From positions 62,001 to 126,000 of the forward strand of contig CAVXOW010000003.1 in the NCBI GenBank assembly GCA_963763485.1: 64,000 nt of DNA, written 5' to 3'. The DNA is from CAWCKS01 sp963763485 (GTDB lineage: Bacteria; Pseudomonadota; Alphaproteobacteria; Rhizobiales; Xanthobacteraceae). A model generated the notes under the pieces. That model saw only the letters and a list, made by a program, of their open reading frames with translations. It did not search any database and was not told the origin of the DNA. The translations under genes were made by a program, and so were the position numbers. Positions 35,684-44,240 of the stretch are shown here, piece after piece. Positions within the stretch are counted from its first letter, which is position 1. The number at the start of each line of letters is the position of its first letter.

Positions 35684-35692
35684 CCCGTCATT

Positions 35693-35793
35693 CCTCATCC
35701 TGAGGAGGCCGCGCAGCGGCCGTCTCGAAGGATGAGGCCCGTTTCAGAATGGCCTCGTCCTTCGAGACGCGCTTCGCGCTCCTCAGGACGAGG
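35693..35793. repeat. REP-like element between sufB and sufC
   Basis: CCTCATCCTGAGGAGGCCGC with CTCGAAGGATGAGG is mirrored by CCTCGTCCTTCGAGACGCGC and CTCCTCAGGACGAGG. It is a typical Bradyrhizobium dispersed palindrome inserted inside the operon, 10 bases after the sufB stop. Confidence 0.8.
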
Positions 35794-35818
35794 GGAGAGA
35801 CAGAGAGAAAGTCACGTA

Positions 35819-36574
35819 ATGCCGTTGCTTGAAGTGAAAGATCTGAAGGTCCGTGTCGAGGAACGCGAAATCCTCCACGGCCTGTCGCTGACCGTGAACG
35901 CGGGCGAAGTCCACGCCATCATGGGGCCGAACGGCTCCGGCAAGTCGACCTTGAGCCACGTCATCGCCGGCAAGCCGGGCTACGAGGTCACGTCAGGCGA
36001 AGTCCTGCTCAATGGCGAGAACCTCCTCGAGATGCCGGCGGACGAGCGCGCCGCCAAGGGCGTGTTCCTGGCGTTTCAGTACCCCGTCGAAATCCCTGGC
36101 GTCGCCACCATGAACTTCCTGCGCACCGCGCTCAACGCTCAGCGCAAGGCGCGCGGCGAAGCCGAGCTGTCGACGCCGGATTTTCTGAAGAAGGTCCGTA
36201 CCGTCGCGGCAAAACTGAACATCCCGCAGGACATGCTTCGTCGCGGCGTCAATGTCGGCTTCTCCGGCGGCGAGAAGAAGCGCAACGAAGTGCTGCAGAT
36301 GGCGCTGTTCGAGCCGAAACTGTGCATCCTGGACGAAATGGATTCCGGCCTTGATATCGATGCGCTGCGGATCGCCGCGGACGGCGTCAACGCGCTGCGC
36401 ACAAAAGATCGCGCCATCGTCGTCATCACCCACTATCAGCGGCTGCTGAACTACATCATCCCGGACGTCGTGCACGTGATGTCGAAGGGCCGGGTGGTGA
36501 AGAGCGGCGGCAAGGAGCTTGCGCTGGAGCTCGAGGCCAACGGCTACGCCCAGTTCGAAGAGCAGGCCGCCTGA
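35819..36574 (+). CDS. sufC: Fe-S assembly ATPase SufC
   Basis: The 251-residue ABC-type ATPase starts at ATG 35819 (MPLLEVKDLKVRVEE). It has Walker A GPNGSGKST (36-44), Q-loop FLAFQYPVEIPGV, signature FSGGEKKRNEVLQM and Walker B CILDEMDSGLDIDAL with the SufC-specific Asp. It binds SufB and SufD and drives conformational change in the scaffold with ATP. An upstream in-frame start would run into the repeat and is rejected. sufD begins 12 bases after its stop. Confidence 0.97.
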   Translation: MPLLEVKDLKVRVEEREILHGLSLTVNAGEVHAIMGPNGSGKSTLSHVIAGKPGYEVTSGEVLLNGENLLEMPADERAAKGVFLAFQYPVEIPGVATMNFLRTALNAQRKARGEAELSTPDFLKKVRTVAAKLNIPQDMLRRGVNVGFSGGEKKRNEVLQMALFEPKLCILDEMDSGLDIDALRIAADGVNALRTKDRAIVVITHYQRLLNYIIPDVVHVMSKGRVVKSGGKELALELEANGYAQFEEQAA

Positions 36575-36586
36575 ACGGATTGTTCC

Positions 36587-37906
36587 ATGGACGCAGTGGT
36601 CAAGATTAACGCGGTTGAGCGGGCGCTGGCCGATCAGTTCGGCCGGGCATCGCCGGCGCTGCCGGGCGGCGCCGCCGTCGCCGGCATCCGCGCGCGTGCC
36701 TTCGAGGCGTTCGAGCGGAAGGGCCTGCCGCACCGGCGCATCGAGGAGTGGAAATACACCGACCTGCGCGCCCTGATCCGCGAGGCCTATGCGCCGGCCG
36801 CGGCGCCCGACAAGACCGCACTGCAGCGGGCGGCGAAGGCGCTCAAGGCTCATGGTCTTGAGACCACGCGCAAGCTCGTGCTGGTCGACGGCGTGTTCCA
36901 GCCTGACCTCTCGGACCTCGCGCGGCTCGAAGGCGGTCTTTCGATCGAGCCGCTTGGTGCGGCGCTCGCGAAGAACCCGGGCCTGCTACAAGCCGAGGCG
37001 GCTGACGATGCCGATGCGGTGCTGGCGCTCAACACTGCGCTGACGCGCGACGGCGTCGTCGTCACGCTCGCGGACGACGCGTCGCTGTCGCGTCCGGTGC
37101 ATATCGTGCATGTGATGAGTAGTGCCGCACCGGCCTCGGCCTACACGCGCTCCGTTGTGCGCGTCGGGACCAAGGCCAGTCTCACGCTGGTCGAGAGCTT
37201 TGTTGCCGCGACCGACGCGGCCTATCAAATCAGCGATTCCGTCTTCGTCAGCGTCGGTGCCGGCGCGCGGCTCGATCATGTCAGGCTGATGGAAGATCGC
37301 AGCGACGCGTTCAACCTTTCGACCTTCCAGGTCGAGCTCGGCAAGGACGCGATACTCAACACCTTCAACCTGACCTCGGGCGCGGCGGTCAGCCGCTACA
37401 ATCTCATGCTGAAATTCGCCGGCGAGGGCGCCCGCGCCGAAACCTTCGGCGTCAATCTGTTGCGCGGCAGCCAGCATGGCGACTCCACGCTGGTGGTCGA
37501 CCATGCCGTGCCCGGCTGCATGAGCCGCGAGACCTTCCGCTCGGTGCTCGACGATCACGCGCGCAGCGTGTTCCAGGGCCGCATCATCGTGCGCCCCGGC
37601 GCGCAGAAGACCGACGGCAAGATGATGACGCGGGCACTGTTGCTGTCCGAGGACGCCGAAGCCGACCATAAACCGGAGCTCGAAATCTTCGCCGACGACG
37701 TCACCTGCGGCCATGGCGCTGTCTCAGGCGCGCTGGACGAGGATTTGTTGTTTTACCTGCGGGCGCGCGGCCTCCCGGAACAAGAGGCGCAGGCGCTGCT
37801 GATCCAGGCGTTCGTCGGTGAGGCGATTGAAGCCATCGTCGACGAGAAGCTGCGCGAGGTCGCGCTTGCCGCGGCCGACCGCTGGCTCAAGGAGCGCGTG
37901 CGATGA
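36587..37906 (+). CDS. sufD: Fe-S assembly scaffold SufD
   Basis: This 439-residue SufB paralogue has the N-terminal helical part (KGLPHRRIEEWKYTDLRALI), central beta-helix repeats (NLLRGSQHGDSTLVVDHAVP) and the C-terminal block DDVTCGHGAVSGALDEDLLF, whose Cys and His residues correspond to those proposed to bind the nascent cluster. It forms the SufBC2D complex. ATG 36587 has a weak ribosome binding site. The stop overlaps the sufS start (ATGA), so translation is coupled. Confidence 0.96.
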   Translation: MDAVVKINAVERALADQFGRASPALPGGAAVAGIRARAFEAFERKGLPHRRIEEWKYTDLRALIREAYAPAAAPDKTALQRAAKALKAHGLETTRKLVLVDGVFQPDLSDLARLEGGLSIEPLGAALAKNPGLLQAEAADDADAVLALNTALTRDGVVVTLADDASLSRPVHIVHVMSSAAPASAYTRSVVRVGTKASLTLVESFVAATDAAYQISDSVFVSVGAGARLDHVRLMEDRSDAFNLSTFQVELGKDAILNTFNLTSGAAVSRYNLMLKFAGEGARAETFGVNLLRGSQHGDSTLVVDHAVPGCMSRETFRSVLDDHARSVFQGRIIVRPGAQKTDGKMMTRALLLSEDAEADHKPELEIFADDVTCGHGAVSGALDEDLLFYLRARGLPEQEAQALLIQAFVGEAIEAIVDEKLREVALAAADRWLKERVR

Positions 37907-39162
37907 CCATGCACCAGACCATCCATCCCGCGGTCGCAAACGGCAAGCTTGATGTCGCAAGACTGCGGCAGGATTTCCCGGCGCTGGCGCTGCAGGTCTA
38001 CGGCAAGCCGCTGGTCTATCTCGACAACGCCGCCTCCGCGCAAAAGCCGCTAGCCGTGCTGAACCGCATGGACAAGGCGTACCGCACCGAATACGCCAAC
38101 GTCCATCGCGGCCTGCATTACCTCGCGAATGCTGCGACCGAAGCCTACGAGGGCGCGCGCACCAAGGCGGCCGGCTTCGTCAACGCCTCGCGCTCTGAAG
38201 AAATCATCTTCACCCGCAACGCCACCGAAGCCATCAACCTCGTCGCTTCATCGTTTGCCGCGCCGATCGTCAAGGAAAGCGACGAGATCGTGCTCTCGAT
38301 CATGGAGCACCACTCCAACATCGTGCCCTGGCATTTCCTGCGCGAACGGCAGGGCGCGGTCTTGAAATGGGCGCCAGTTGATGACGACGGCAACTTCCTG
38401 ATCGACGAATTCGAGAAGCTTCTGACCTCGCGCACAAAACTCGTCGCGATCACCCACATGTCGAACGCGCTCGGCACAATCGTGCCGGTGAAAGAGGTGG
38501 TGCGGATCGCACATGCGAAGGGCATTCCGGTCCTGGTCGACGGCAGCCAGGGCGCGGTCCATCTGCCGGTCGACGTGCAGGACATCGGCTGCGACTTCTA
38601 TGCCTTCACCGGTCACAAGATTTACGGCCCGACCGGCATCGGTGCGCTTTACGGCAAACACAAGCACCTCGAAGCGATGCGCCCGTATAACGGCGGCGGC
38701 GAGATGATCCGCGAGGTGTCGCGCGACGTCGTCACCTATGGCGAGCCGCCGCACAAGTTCGAAGCCGGCACGCCGCCGATCGTGGAAGCGATCGGCATGG
38801 GGGCCGCGATCGACTACATCAATTCGATCGGCAAGGATCGCATTGCCGCCCACGAGCATGATCTTCTGACCTATGCCCAGGAGCGGCTGCGCGACATCAA
38901 CGCGCTGCGCGTCATCGGCCAGGCCCGCAACAAGGGCGCCATCATCTCCTTCGACATGACCGGCGCCCATCCGCACGATATCGCAACGGTGATCGACCGT
39001 TCCGGGGTTGCCGTCCGTGCCGGCACCCACTGCGTGATGCCGTTGTTGGAACAATTCAAAGTAACGGCCACCTGCCGTGCCTCATTCGCCATGTATAATA
39101 CCCGCGCCGAGGTTGACGCCCTCGCGCAGGCCTTGATCAAGGCCCGGGAGTTGTTTGCATGA
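37903..39162 (+). CDS. sufS: Cysteine desulfurase SufS (class II)
   Basis: The 419-residue PLP enzyme overlaps sufD by four bases. It shows VYLDNAASAQKPLAVL, NVHRGLHYLAN, EIIFTRNATEAINLVA, the PLP lysine Lys239 in FTGHKIYGPTGIGAL and the persulfide Cys377 in RAGTHCVMPLLEQF. The short Cys loop is typical of class II enzymes that need a sulfur acceptor such as SufE or SufU; neither gene is seen in this window. It supplies sulfur to SufB. Frame and length are normal. Confidence 0.96.
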   Translation: MTMHQTIHPAVANGKLDVARLRQDFPALALQVYGKPLVYLDNAASAQKPLAVLNRMDKAYRTEYANVHRGLHYLANAATEAYEGARTKAAGFVNASRSEEIIFTRNATEAINLVASSFAAPIVKESDEIVLSIMEHHSNIVPWHFLRERQGAVLKWAPVDDDGNFLIDEFEKLLTSRTKLVAITHMSNALGTIVPVKEVVRIAHAKGIPVLVDGSQGAVHLPVDVQDIGCDFYAFTGHKIYGPTGIGALYGKHKHLEAMRPYNGGGEMIREVSRDVVTYGEPPHKFEAGTPPIVEAIGMGAAIDYINSIGKDRIAAHEHDLLTYAQERLRDINALRVIGQARNKGAIISFDMTGAHPHDIATVIDRSGVAVRAGTHCVMPLLEQFKVTATCRASFAMYNTRAEVDALAQALIKARELFA

Positions 39163-39563
39163 ACGATAATCCGACCGCCACCGTCGAGACGGCCGCGCCC
39201 GAGCAGGGTCAGTTGCGTGCCAATGTCGAGACGAAATCCGCGCTGCCGGCCGACGAAACCGAGCGCCTGACCCACGATATCGTCGCCGCGCTCAAAACCG
39301 TGTTCGACCCGGAAATCCCGGCCGACATCTACGAACTTGGCCTGATCTACAAGGTCGACATCCGCGATGACCGGGTGGTCGCGATCGAGATGACCCTGAC
39401 GACGCCGAACTGTCCGGCCGCCGAGGAACTGCCGACCATGGTCGAAAACGCCGTGGCAAGCGTCCCCGGGGTGCAGAGTGTCGAGATCAACCTGGTCTGG
39501 GAGCCGGCCTGGTCGCCCGACCGGATGTCGGACGAGGCTCGCCTCGTGCTGAATATGTGGTGA
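39159..39563 (+). CDS. sufT: SUF-associated MIP18/DUF59 protein (SufT-like)
   Basis: This 134-residue protein overlaps sufS by four bases (ATGA). After a variable acidic N-terminus comes the DUF59 core: VFDPEIPADIYELGLIYKVD, MTLTTPNCPAAEELP (with the conserved Cys) and VWEPAWSPDRMSDEARL. Such proteins help mature Fe-S enzymes late in the pathway. The position between sufS and sufA is standard in alphaproteobacteria. The C-terminal DRMSDEARL motif is typical of this group. Confidence 0.92.
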   Translation: MNDNPTATVETAAPEQGQLRANVETKSALPADETERLTHDIVAALKTVFDPEIPADIYELGLIYKVDIRDDRVVAIEMTLTTPNCPAAEELPTMVENAVASVPGVQSVEINLVWEPAWSPDRMSDEARLVLNMW

Positions 39564-39657
39564 TTAACGGATCGGCGATCAAAAGCAGGTCAAATGCGGG
39601 TCTGGAGCAGGGTTGGCGCGGGTTGAACGGCTGGAAGGCTTGAGCGAGAATTCCCAT

Positions 39658-40053
39658 ATGAGCAACATGACGACGTCAGCGCCCATCAAGCCAAGACCGA
39701 AGCCGCAGGTGATGCGGCTGACGGACGCTGCCGCCGCGCGCGTCCGCGAGTTGATGACCCGCACCGACAAGCAGATCCTGGGATTGCGCGTCGGCGTGAA
39801 GAACGGCGGCTGCGCCGGCATGTCCTATACGGTCGAATACGCCGAGGACATCAAGAAGAACGACGAGGTGGTCGAGGACAAGGGCGTCAAGGTTCTGGTC
39901 GACCCCAAGGCCGTGCTGTTCCTGCTCGGCACCGAGATGGACTTCAAGGTCGACAAGATGGCCGCGACCTTCGTGTTCAACAATCCGAACCAGACCGGCG
40001 CCTGCGGCTGCGGCGAGTCGGTGACGCTCACGCCGGCAAAACTGCCGAGCTAA
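39658..40053 (+). CDS. sufA: A-type Fe-S carrier protein
   Basis: The 131-residue protein starts at ATG 39658; a second ATG at 39667 is possible. It carries the HesB/IscA fold with the three cluster-binding cysteines: Cys52 in NGGCAGMSYTVEY, and Cys116 and Cys118 in GACGCGESV. A Pro/Lys-rich N-terminal leader (APIKPRPKPQVMRL) precedes it. It passes Fe-S clusters from SufBCD to target proteins. It closes the operon, 94 bases after the SufT-like gene. IscA and ErpA paralogues share the motif, so the name follows the context. Confidence 0.93.
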   Translation: MSNMTTSAPIKPRPKPQVMRLTDAAAARVRELMTRTDKQILGLRVGVKNGGCAGMSYTVEYAEDIKKNDEVVEDKGVKVLVDPKAVLFLLGTEMDFKVDKMAATFVFNNPNQTGACGCGESVTLTPAKLPS

Positions 40054-40072
40054 CCACCAGACCACTCACACC

Positions 40073-40537
40073 ATGGATCGCGAGACGGCTGCCGAATTGT
40101 TCTCCGCATTCGGCGCTGTCGACGTCAGGCGGATGTTTTCCGGCTTCGGCATCTATGCCGAAGACGTCTGCTTCGCGCTCTACCTGCGCGGCGAGTTTTA
40201 TCTCAAGGCCGACGAGACCACGATCCCGCGCTTCGTCGCCGAAGGCTCCGAACATTTCAGCTATTCGACAAGGTCCAAGACGGTGAGCGTGAAATCCTGG
40301 TGGCGGATGCCGATACGGCTCTATGACGAGCCCGAGGAACTCGCCCACTGGGCGCGCCAAGCGGTTGCGGTTGCCGCCAAGGTCAGGCTGAAGAAGGTGA
40401 CTCGGAAGAAGAAGGCGAAAAAAGCGAGCGCAAAGCCGGCTGCGAAGACGGCGAAGGCCGCACGCACAGTGCCAAAGCGTGCGACGGCGAAAAGGCCCGC
40501 GAAAGCGCGAACGGCGCGCCGATCGAGCGGGCGATAG
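40073..40537 (+). CDS. TfoX N-terminal domain protein with Lys/Ala-rich tail
   Basis: Residues 1-100 match the TfoX/Sxy N-terminal domain (MFSGFGIYAEDVCFALYLRG, LKADETTIPRF). The last 50 residues are a basic low-complexity tail (KKKAKKASAKPAAKTAKAAR), like histone H1. Full TfoX/Sxy regulates competence in gammaproteobacteria; single-domain relatives have no settled role. The gene starts 20 bases after sufA and may be cotranscribed. The tail suggests nucleic-acid contact, which is inference. Confidence 0.85.
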   Translation: MDRETAAELFSAFGAVDVRRMFSGFGIYAEDVCFALYLRGEFYLKADETTIPRFVAEGSEHFSYSTRSKTVSVKSWWRMPIRLYDEPEELAHWARQAVAVAAKVRLKKVTRKKKAKKASAKPAAKTAKAARTVPKRATAKRPAKARTARRSSGR

Positions 40538-40583
40538 CGGCGACCTTCATTTTGCGTCTATCGCCGACGTCGGATCGATCCGT

Positions 40584-41051
40584 TCATTCCTCCAGATAAG
40601 CCGCGACGAACGCGTCAAACTCGCCGCGCGTTGAACAAGCCGTCCTGGAGCGCATGGTCGACCTCAGTTCGCACCGATCTATCTTGGGCTTTGTTTCCTC
40701 CGCCAACTGTGTCTCGATATAGGTGGCGTAATAACGTCGTTCGTTGGCGTCGACCAGGACTGACTGACGCTGTTGATTGGAGAGGTTTGTTGACAGGGGC
40801 AGGACCGACACCCGATTGATGAGCAGCAGACATCGATTCAATCTGGTATTGTAATGGCTCTGGAAGTTGTCGACGCTTTTCTGGATCAAGGTCGATGGAT
40901 TGTACTTGGCGTCATTCTCGTCTTGCAATTGCCGAAAAGTGTTGCCTGCATCTGCGGCGCACCTTTCCTGAAGGTCGAGCGGCTGTGAATGCGCGGGGCT
41001 CGCGCAAATGGCAAATGCAATCATAACGAAGAAGGCTGCGGCTTTACTCAT
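40584..41051 (-). CDS. Secreted hypothetical protein, 155 aa
   Basis: ATG 41051 opens a protein with a signal peptide (MSKAAAFFVMIAFAICASPA, cleaved near residue 22). The mature part is helical and has four Cys (QERCAADAG; NRCLLLINR; DRCELRS; TACSTRGEF), likely two disulfides. It ends GEFDAFVAAYLEE. An upstream in-frame start at 41147 is ignored because it would hide the signal peptide. Convergent with the TfoX-type gene. Function unknown. Confidence 0.6.
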   Translation of the reverse strand: MSKAAAFFVMIAFAICASPAHSQPLDLQERCAADAGNTFRQLQDENDAKYNPSTLIQKSVDNFQSHYNTRLNRCLLLINRVSVLPLSTNLSNQQRQSVLVDANERRYYATYIETQLAEETKPKIDRCELRSTMRSRTACSTRGEFDAFVAAYLEE

Positions 41052-41255
41052 CGCGTCCCGTCCCTGAGCCAACCAAACATCAAGAATACGCCGACTGAAG
41101 CGAATTGTCTTGCCTCGCTTAGCGACGGCCGGTGTCTGGCACTCCACCCGATCCCGGCCGCACTGGACAAGCTGTGAGCGCCGCTGCCGCTTTGACCTTG
41201 ACGCTCGGACGCCGGTACTATTGCAACTGCTCTCCAGGCATCGAAAGGACGAGTC

Positions 41256-41966
41256 ATGACCGGGTCAGAACCGCGGACGGCCATCGTCACGGCCGCAGGC
41301 AAGGGGATCGGCGAGGGCATCGCGCGTCATCTGGCCGGCGTCGGCTACAGGCTGTTGCTGGTGTCGAACGGCGACGGTGCCGCGCGTGTGGCAAAGGAGC
41401 TTGGCTGTCTGAGCTTCAAGGGCTCGGTTGCGCGGAAAGCGGATATCGATGGGGCGGTCGCGCTCGCGTTCACCAACTGGAATCGCATCGATCTTGTCGT
41501 CAATAATACGGGTCACCCGGCACGCGGCGAACTGCTCGACATCTCCGATCAGAGCTGGCACGACGGACTTGATCTCTTGCTCTTGAATGTCGTGCGGATG
41601 GCGCAAGCCGTGACGCCTGCAATGCAGCGTCAGGGTGGCGGCGCGATCGTCAACATCTCGACCTATGCGGCCGAGCAGCCTGACTTGAATTTCCCGGTCT
41701 CGTCGAGCCTGCGCGCGGCCCTGACCGCGTGGGTCAAGCTGTATACGGACGCCTACGGGCGCTTCAACATCCGGATGAACAACATCCTGCCCGGTTCGAT
41801 GGAGAACTATCCCGGCGCCGCCGAGCGCGCCGCGGCGATTCCGCTGCGCCGGCAGGGCAGGATGGAAGAGCTCGGTCGCACAGTTGCCTTCCTCGCCTCG
41901 GCGGACGCCGGCTATATCGCTGGCCAAAATATCCGAGTCGACGGCGGACTGACGCGAGCGCTTTGA
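41256..41966 (+). CDS. SDR-family protein lacking the YxxxK pair
   Basis: The 236-residue protein (ATG 41256, GAAAGGA upstream) has the SDR fold: AIVTAAGKGIGEGIARHL for the dinucleotide, DLVVNNTG, the Ser segment AIVNISTYAAEQ and a FabG-like end (GYIAGQNIRVDGGLT). The usual YxxxK site reads S149-SSL-R153 (PVSSSLRAAL), so both the Tyr and the Lys are missing. It may bind a nucleotide without normal reductase chemistry, or use other residues. It runs convergent with the GFA gene, six bases apart. Confidence 0.82.
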   Translation: MTGSEPRTAIVTAAGKGIGEGIARHLAGVGYRLLLVSNGDGAARVAKELGCLSFKGSVARKADIDGAVALAFTNWNRIDLVVNNTGHPARGELLDISDQSWHDGLDLLLLNVVRMAQAVTPAMQRQGGGAIVNISTYAAEQPDLNFPVSSSLRAALTAWVKLYTDAYGRFNIRMNNILPGSMENYPGAAERAAAIPLRRQGRMEELGRTVAFLASADAGYIAGQNIRVDGGLTRAL

Positions 41967-41972
41967 CGACGG

Positions 41973-42371
41973 TCAGCTCGGCGCTGCCGGAAACTGCTTG
42001 ATGTCGTCGCTGATGGTCCACCAGTTTGCCTTGCTGGCCACATGCTGGTGGAACGCCGGCCAGACCGGAAGCGGCTGGTCGACCAGCCCGGCGCGGATAC
42101 GCAATGCGTCGGGCACGGAGGTCCGCCGGCTGTAGATCGGCGAGCCGCATCGGCCGCAGAACGCGCGCTCCTTGCCGGGCGAGGACTCGAAATGCGTCAG
42201 CAGCTCTGCGCCGCTGAGCAGCGTGAAGGCATCGGCCTTGATCGGCAGGGCGCTGGCAAAGGCCGTTCCCTGCGCCTTGCGGCACTGGGTGCAGTGACAC
42301 AACTGCAGTGGTTGCAATTCGCCCGCGATTGAAAATCGTACCCCGCCGCACAAACATCCGCCCGTGAACAT
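41973..42371 (-). CDS. GFA/CENP-V family zinc protein
   Basis: The 132-residue protein starts at ATG 42371 (MFTGGCLCGGVRFSIAG), with GGAGCAAGG upstream. It has the full set of zinc cysteines: GGCLCGG, CHCTQCRKAQG and AFCGRCGSP. This family is named after a glutathione-dependent formaldehyde-activating enzyme, though most members are uncharacterised. It is cytosolic. An in-frame TTG at 42386 would add five residues. Convergent with the SDR gene. Confidence 0.9.
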   Translation of the reverse strand: MFTGGCLCGGVRFSIAGELQPLQLCHCTQCRKAQGTAFASALPIKADAFTLLSGAELLTHFESSPGKERAFCGRCGSPIYSRRTSVPDALRIRAGLVDQPLPVWPAFHQHVASKANWWTISDDIKQFPAAPS

Positions 42372-42439
42372 CGCCTTGCTCCGCAATCAAGTCTGCTTCG
42401 TCACGTGATGGCACAACACCGGCAACGCTTGCAAACGGT

Positions 42440-42710
42440 GTCGACGTGCTGGCGTTGCGTGGAAGAAAGTCGGGATCGAGACGGAGATCCAGCCGCTCGA
42501 GTTTACCCAGGTGATCCGTCAACTGCAAAAGATTACCAGGTCATGCTGTATCGCTTTGCCGGGCGGGCCGATCCCGATACCGATGTCTATCCGTTCTTCT
42601 ATTCGACTAGTCCCGGCAACCGAGTGAACTACAAGAGCGAGGAGATGGACAAGTTGCTCGACGCCGGCCGCGCCACGATACGTCTGAATTCCATGTGGAA
42701 GGACAATTGA
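42440..42710 (+). pseudogene. Fragment of a family 5 (DppA/OppA) substrate-binding protein
   Basis: Two frames hold pieces of a peptide/nickel-type binding protein: WKKVGIETEIQPLEFTQVI from 42460, then, after a one-base shift near 42520, KDYQVMLYRFAGRADPDTD and YKSEEMDKLLDAGRAT. Only the C-terminal third of such a protein is present; no signal peptide or N-terminal lobe exists upstream, and the end (RLNSMWKDN) is not typical. It is a remnant, with no transporter genes nearby. Confidence 0.7.
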
Positions 42711-42814
42711 GGGAGAGTTGGGCGATCGCCCTGCCTCCACATCGCCAGCCGGTGCAACGGGACCGTCGGGTGACGCCAACATCAGGCGCTCGACGGCGCT
42801 GAGCGCCTCCCGAA

Positions 42815-42883
42815 CTAGCGAAGCAACATGACAAGAATGATGAGCGGCAGCGGTATGCCGATGAGCCAGAGCAGGATGGGCAT
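42815..42883 (-). CDS. Tiny membrane protein, 22 aa
   Basis: ATG 42883 opens MPILLWLIGIPLPLIILVML followed by LR and TAG, a single hydrophobic helix. AAAGGA lies about 10 bases upstream, placed directly after the stop of the PhnA-like gene, so it is read from the same transcript. Similar 20-30 residue peptides follow membrane-stress genes in rhizobia, as far as I recall. Function unknown. Confidence 0.5.
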   Translation of the reverse strand: MPILLWLIGIPLPLIILVMLLR

Positions 42884-42900
42884 GGTTGAATTGTCCTTTG

Positions 42901-43737
42901 TTAGGCCGTTGTGCGAACGCCCCAATTGCGATCACGAAAGGCGCCAGCTTCGGCGGCAGCGATACTGGCCGCAAAGGCACCCATGAACAGGGACGCGGTC
43001 AGCCACAGCGCCAGCTGGAGCGTTGCCTTGCGCGCTGCATCAAGATCAGACTTTATTTGAGCGGTGACGTCGCTGACGCGCTTTTCCGCATCAGCCTGCG
43101 ACAGTCCCGTGCGTCGGGCGACGAGTTGCGCGACATAGCTGCGATCATTGGGTGCGAGATCCTGCCTGTCGCGCAAATTCGCAGCAAGAAGGCGCGTCAA
43201 CTCGGGACGGGGATCGCTTTCGGCCGCACTTGCCGCCGCCGGCGACGCTGCCTCGCTCCTTAGCAGCCGATCGACATATCCGGCTGCGGGTCCGCTGCCT
43301 TGTGCCATGACGGCCGAGCCTGCGGTTGCTGCTGCAGTGCCGACGATCGCGTTGCCGGCCGAGGCGAGAAACGCCACGCCGACGATTAGTGCCACCGCCC
43401 ATGCGACAAATCCGTGTATCGTGTCGCGAAAGTAGATTTCGTTGTCGTGAATGCCGCTGAACCTGTGACGAAGGCGACCGGTGACATGACCTCCCAATGC
43501 GGCCGAGATCATCGCGATCACGATGAAGTAGATGCCGGTGCCGACCTTGAAGGTCGTTGCCGATACGCCCGAGCCGCTCCAGAGGGAGACCACGCTCATT
43601 CCCAGACCGACACCAAGCGACAGCGTAACCAGCGTCATTGCGAGGATGACAGCGGCGCCTGCGAGGATCGCAGGCCACGACGCTCCTGACCGACTGGCGA
43701 CAATTGATTCCGATCGAATAGGGGTCGCGGCGTCCAT
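42901..43737 (-). CDS. PhnA-like four-helix membrane protein
   Basis: The 278-residue protein starts at ATG 43737 (MDAATPIRSESIVASR) with AAGGGAC upstream. Its membrane spans include SWPAILAGAAVILAMTLVTL, IYFIVIAMISAALGGHVTG and FVAWAVALIVGVAFLASAGN, plus a last one near the C-terminus. Between them a charged helical region (RKATLQLA, QADAEKRVSDVTAQIKSDLD) follows. Rhizobial proteins like this are often called PhnA-like; the name has no proven meaning. The frame is open to 44073, and an ATG at 43971 could add a membrane helix, but it lacks a ribosome binding site. Confidence 0.65.
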   Translation of the reverse strand: MDAATPIRSESIVASRSGASWPAILAGAAVILAMTLVTLSLGVGLGMSVVSLWSGSGVSATTFKVGTGIYFIVIAMISAALGGHVTGRLRHRFSGIHDNEIYFRDTIHGFVAWAVALIVGVAFLASAGNAIVGTAAATAGSAVMAQGSGPAAGYVDRLLRSEAASPAAASAAESDPRPELTRLLAANLRDRQDLAPNDRSYVAQLVARRTGLSQADAEKRVSDVTAQIKSDLDAARKATLQLALWLTASLFMGAFAASIAAAEAGAFRDRNWGVRTTA

Positions 43738-44023
43738 TTCAAATAAGTCCCTTGAAGTTGCAACAGAGGCAGAAGCAGTCTCAGTCCCGATTGGTTCCGC
43801 AGGCCTGCCTCGAAAATAATCAGTCCACGCAAAGCGCGACTTGCCGGCGATCTTTCGGCCGACTGCATAACCAGTTGCAAGGGTAGTTGCCGCGACAGCC
43901 AACAGTACGAGATCGGCGATCTGCCACGTCGTGGTGATGCGTGATGCGAGTGGAGGATTTTGCGGCGGCATACTTGTAGACGCGAATGTTGCGCTTATCG
44001 TTCCGTCGCGAGTGGATGCGGCT

Positions 44024-44113
44024 TCAGAGACCGGCGAAGGGCAGGAAGATTGCGACCAGGACCAGAACGCCAAGCACCAGCCAGACCCACAGCGGCGGCG
44101 GAGGTATCTTCAT
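44024..44113 (-). CDS. Possible tiny membrane protein, 29 aa
   Basis: ATG 44113 opens MKIPPPPLWVWLVLGVLVLV and a short rest ending LPFAGL, TGA 44024-44026. It is one hydrophobic helix after a Pro-rich start. No clear ribosome binding site. It precedes the PhnA-like gene on the same strand, beside another tiny membrane gene, which supports it somewhat. Confidence 0.4.
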   Translation of the reverse strand: MKIPPPPLWVWLVLGVLVLVAIFLPFAGL

Positions 44114-44240
44114 GCTTTGGGATGCCGTCTCGCGGGGGGCGTTCTGCTCAATCCGCCGCGCCGACGGGTCGATGCATGCTGTGGAAAGAGTCGCACTCAG
44201 AGGAGCGCGGATATGCGCGGCGCGGCATCAACCGAGCGGC

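Noticed and set aside
43738..43971. N-terminal extension of the PhnA-like protein
   Set aside because: The extension holds one helix-like stretch, but the ATG at 43971 has no ribosome binding site, while ATG 43737 has a good one.
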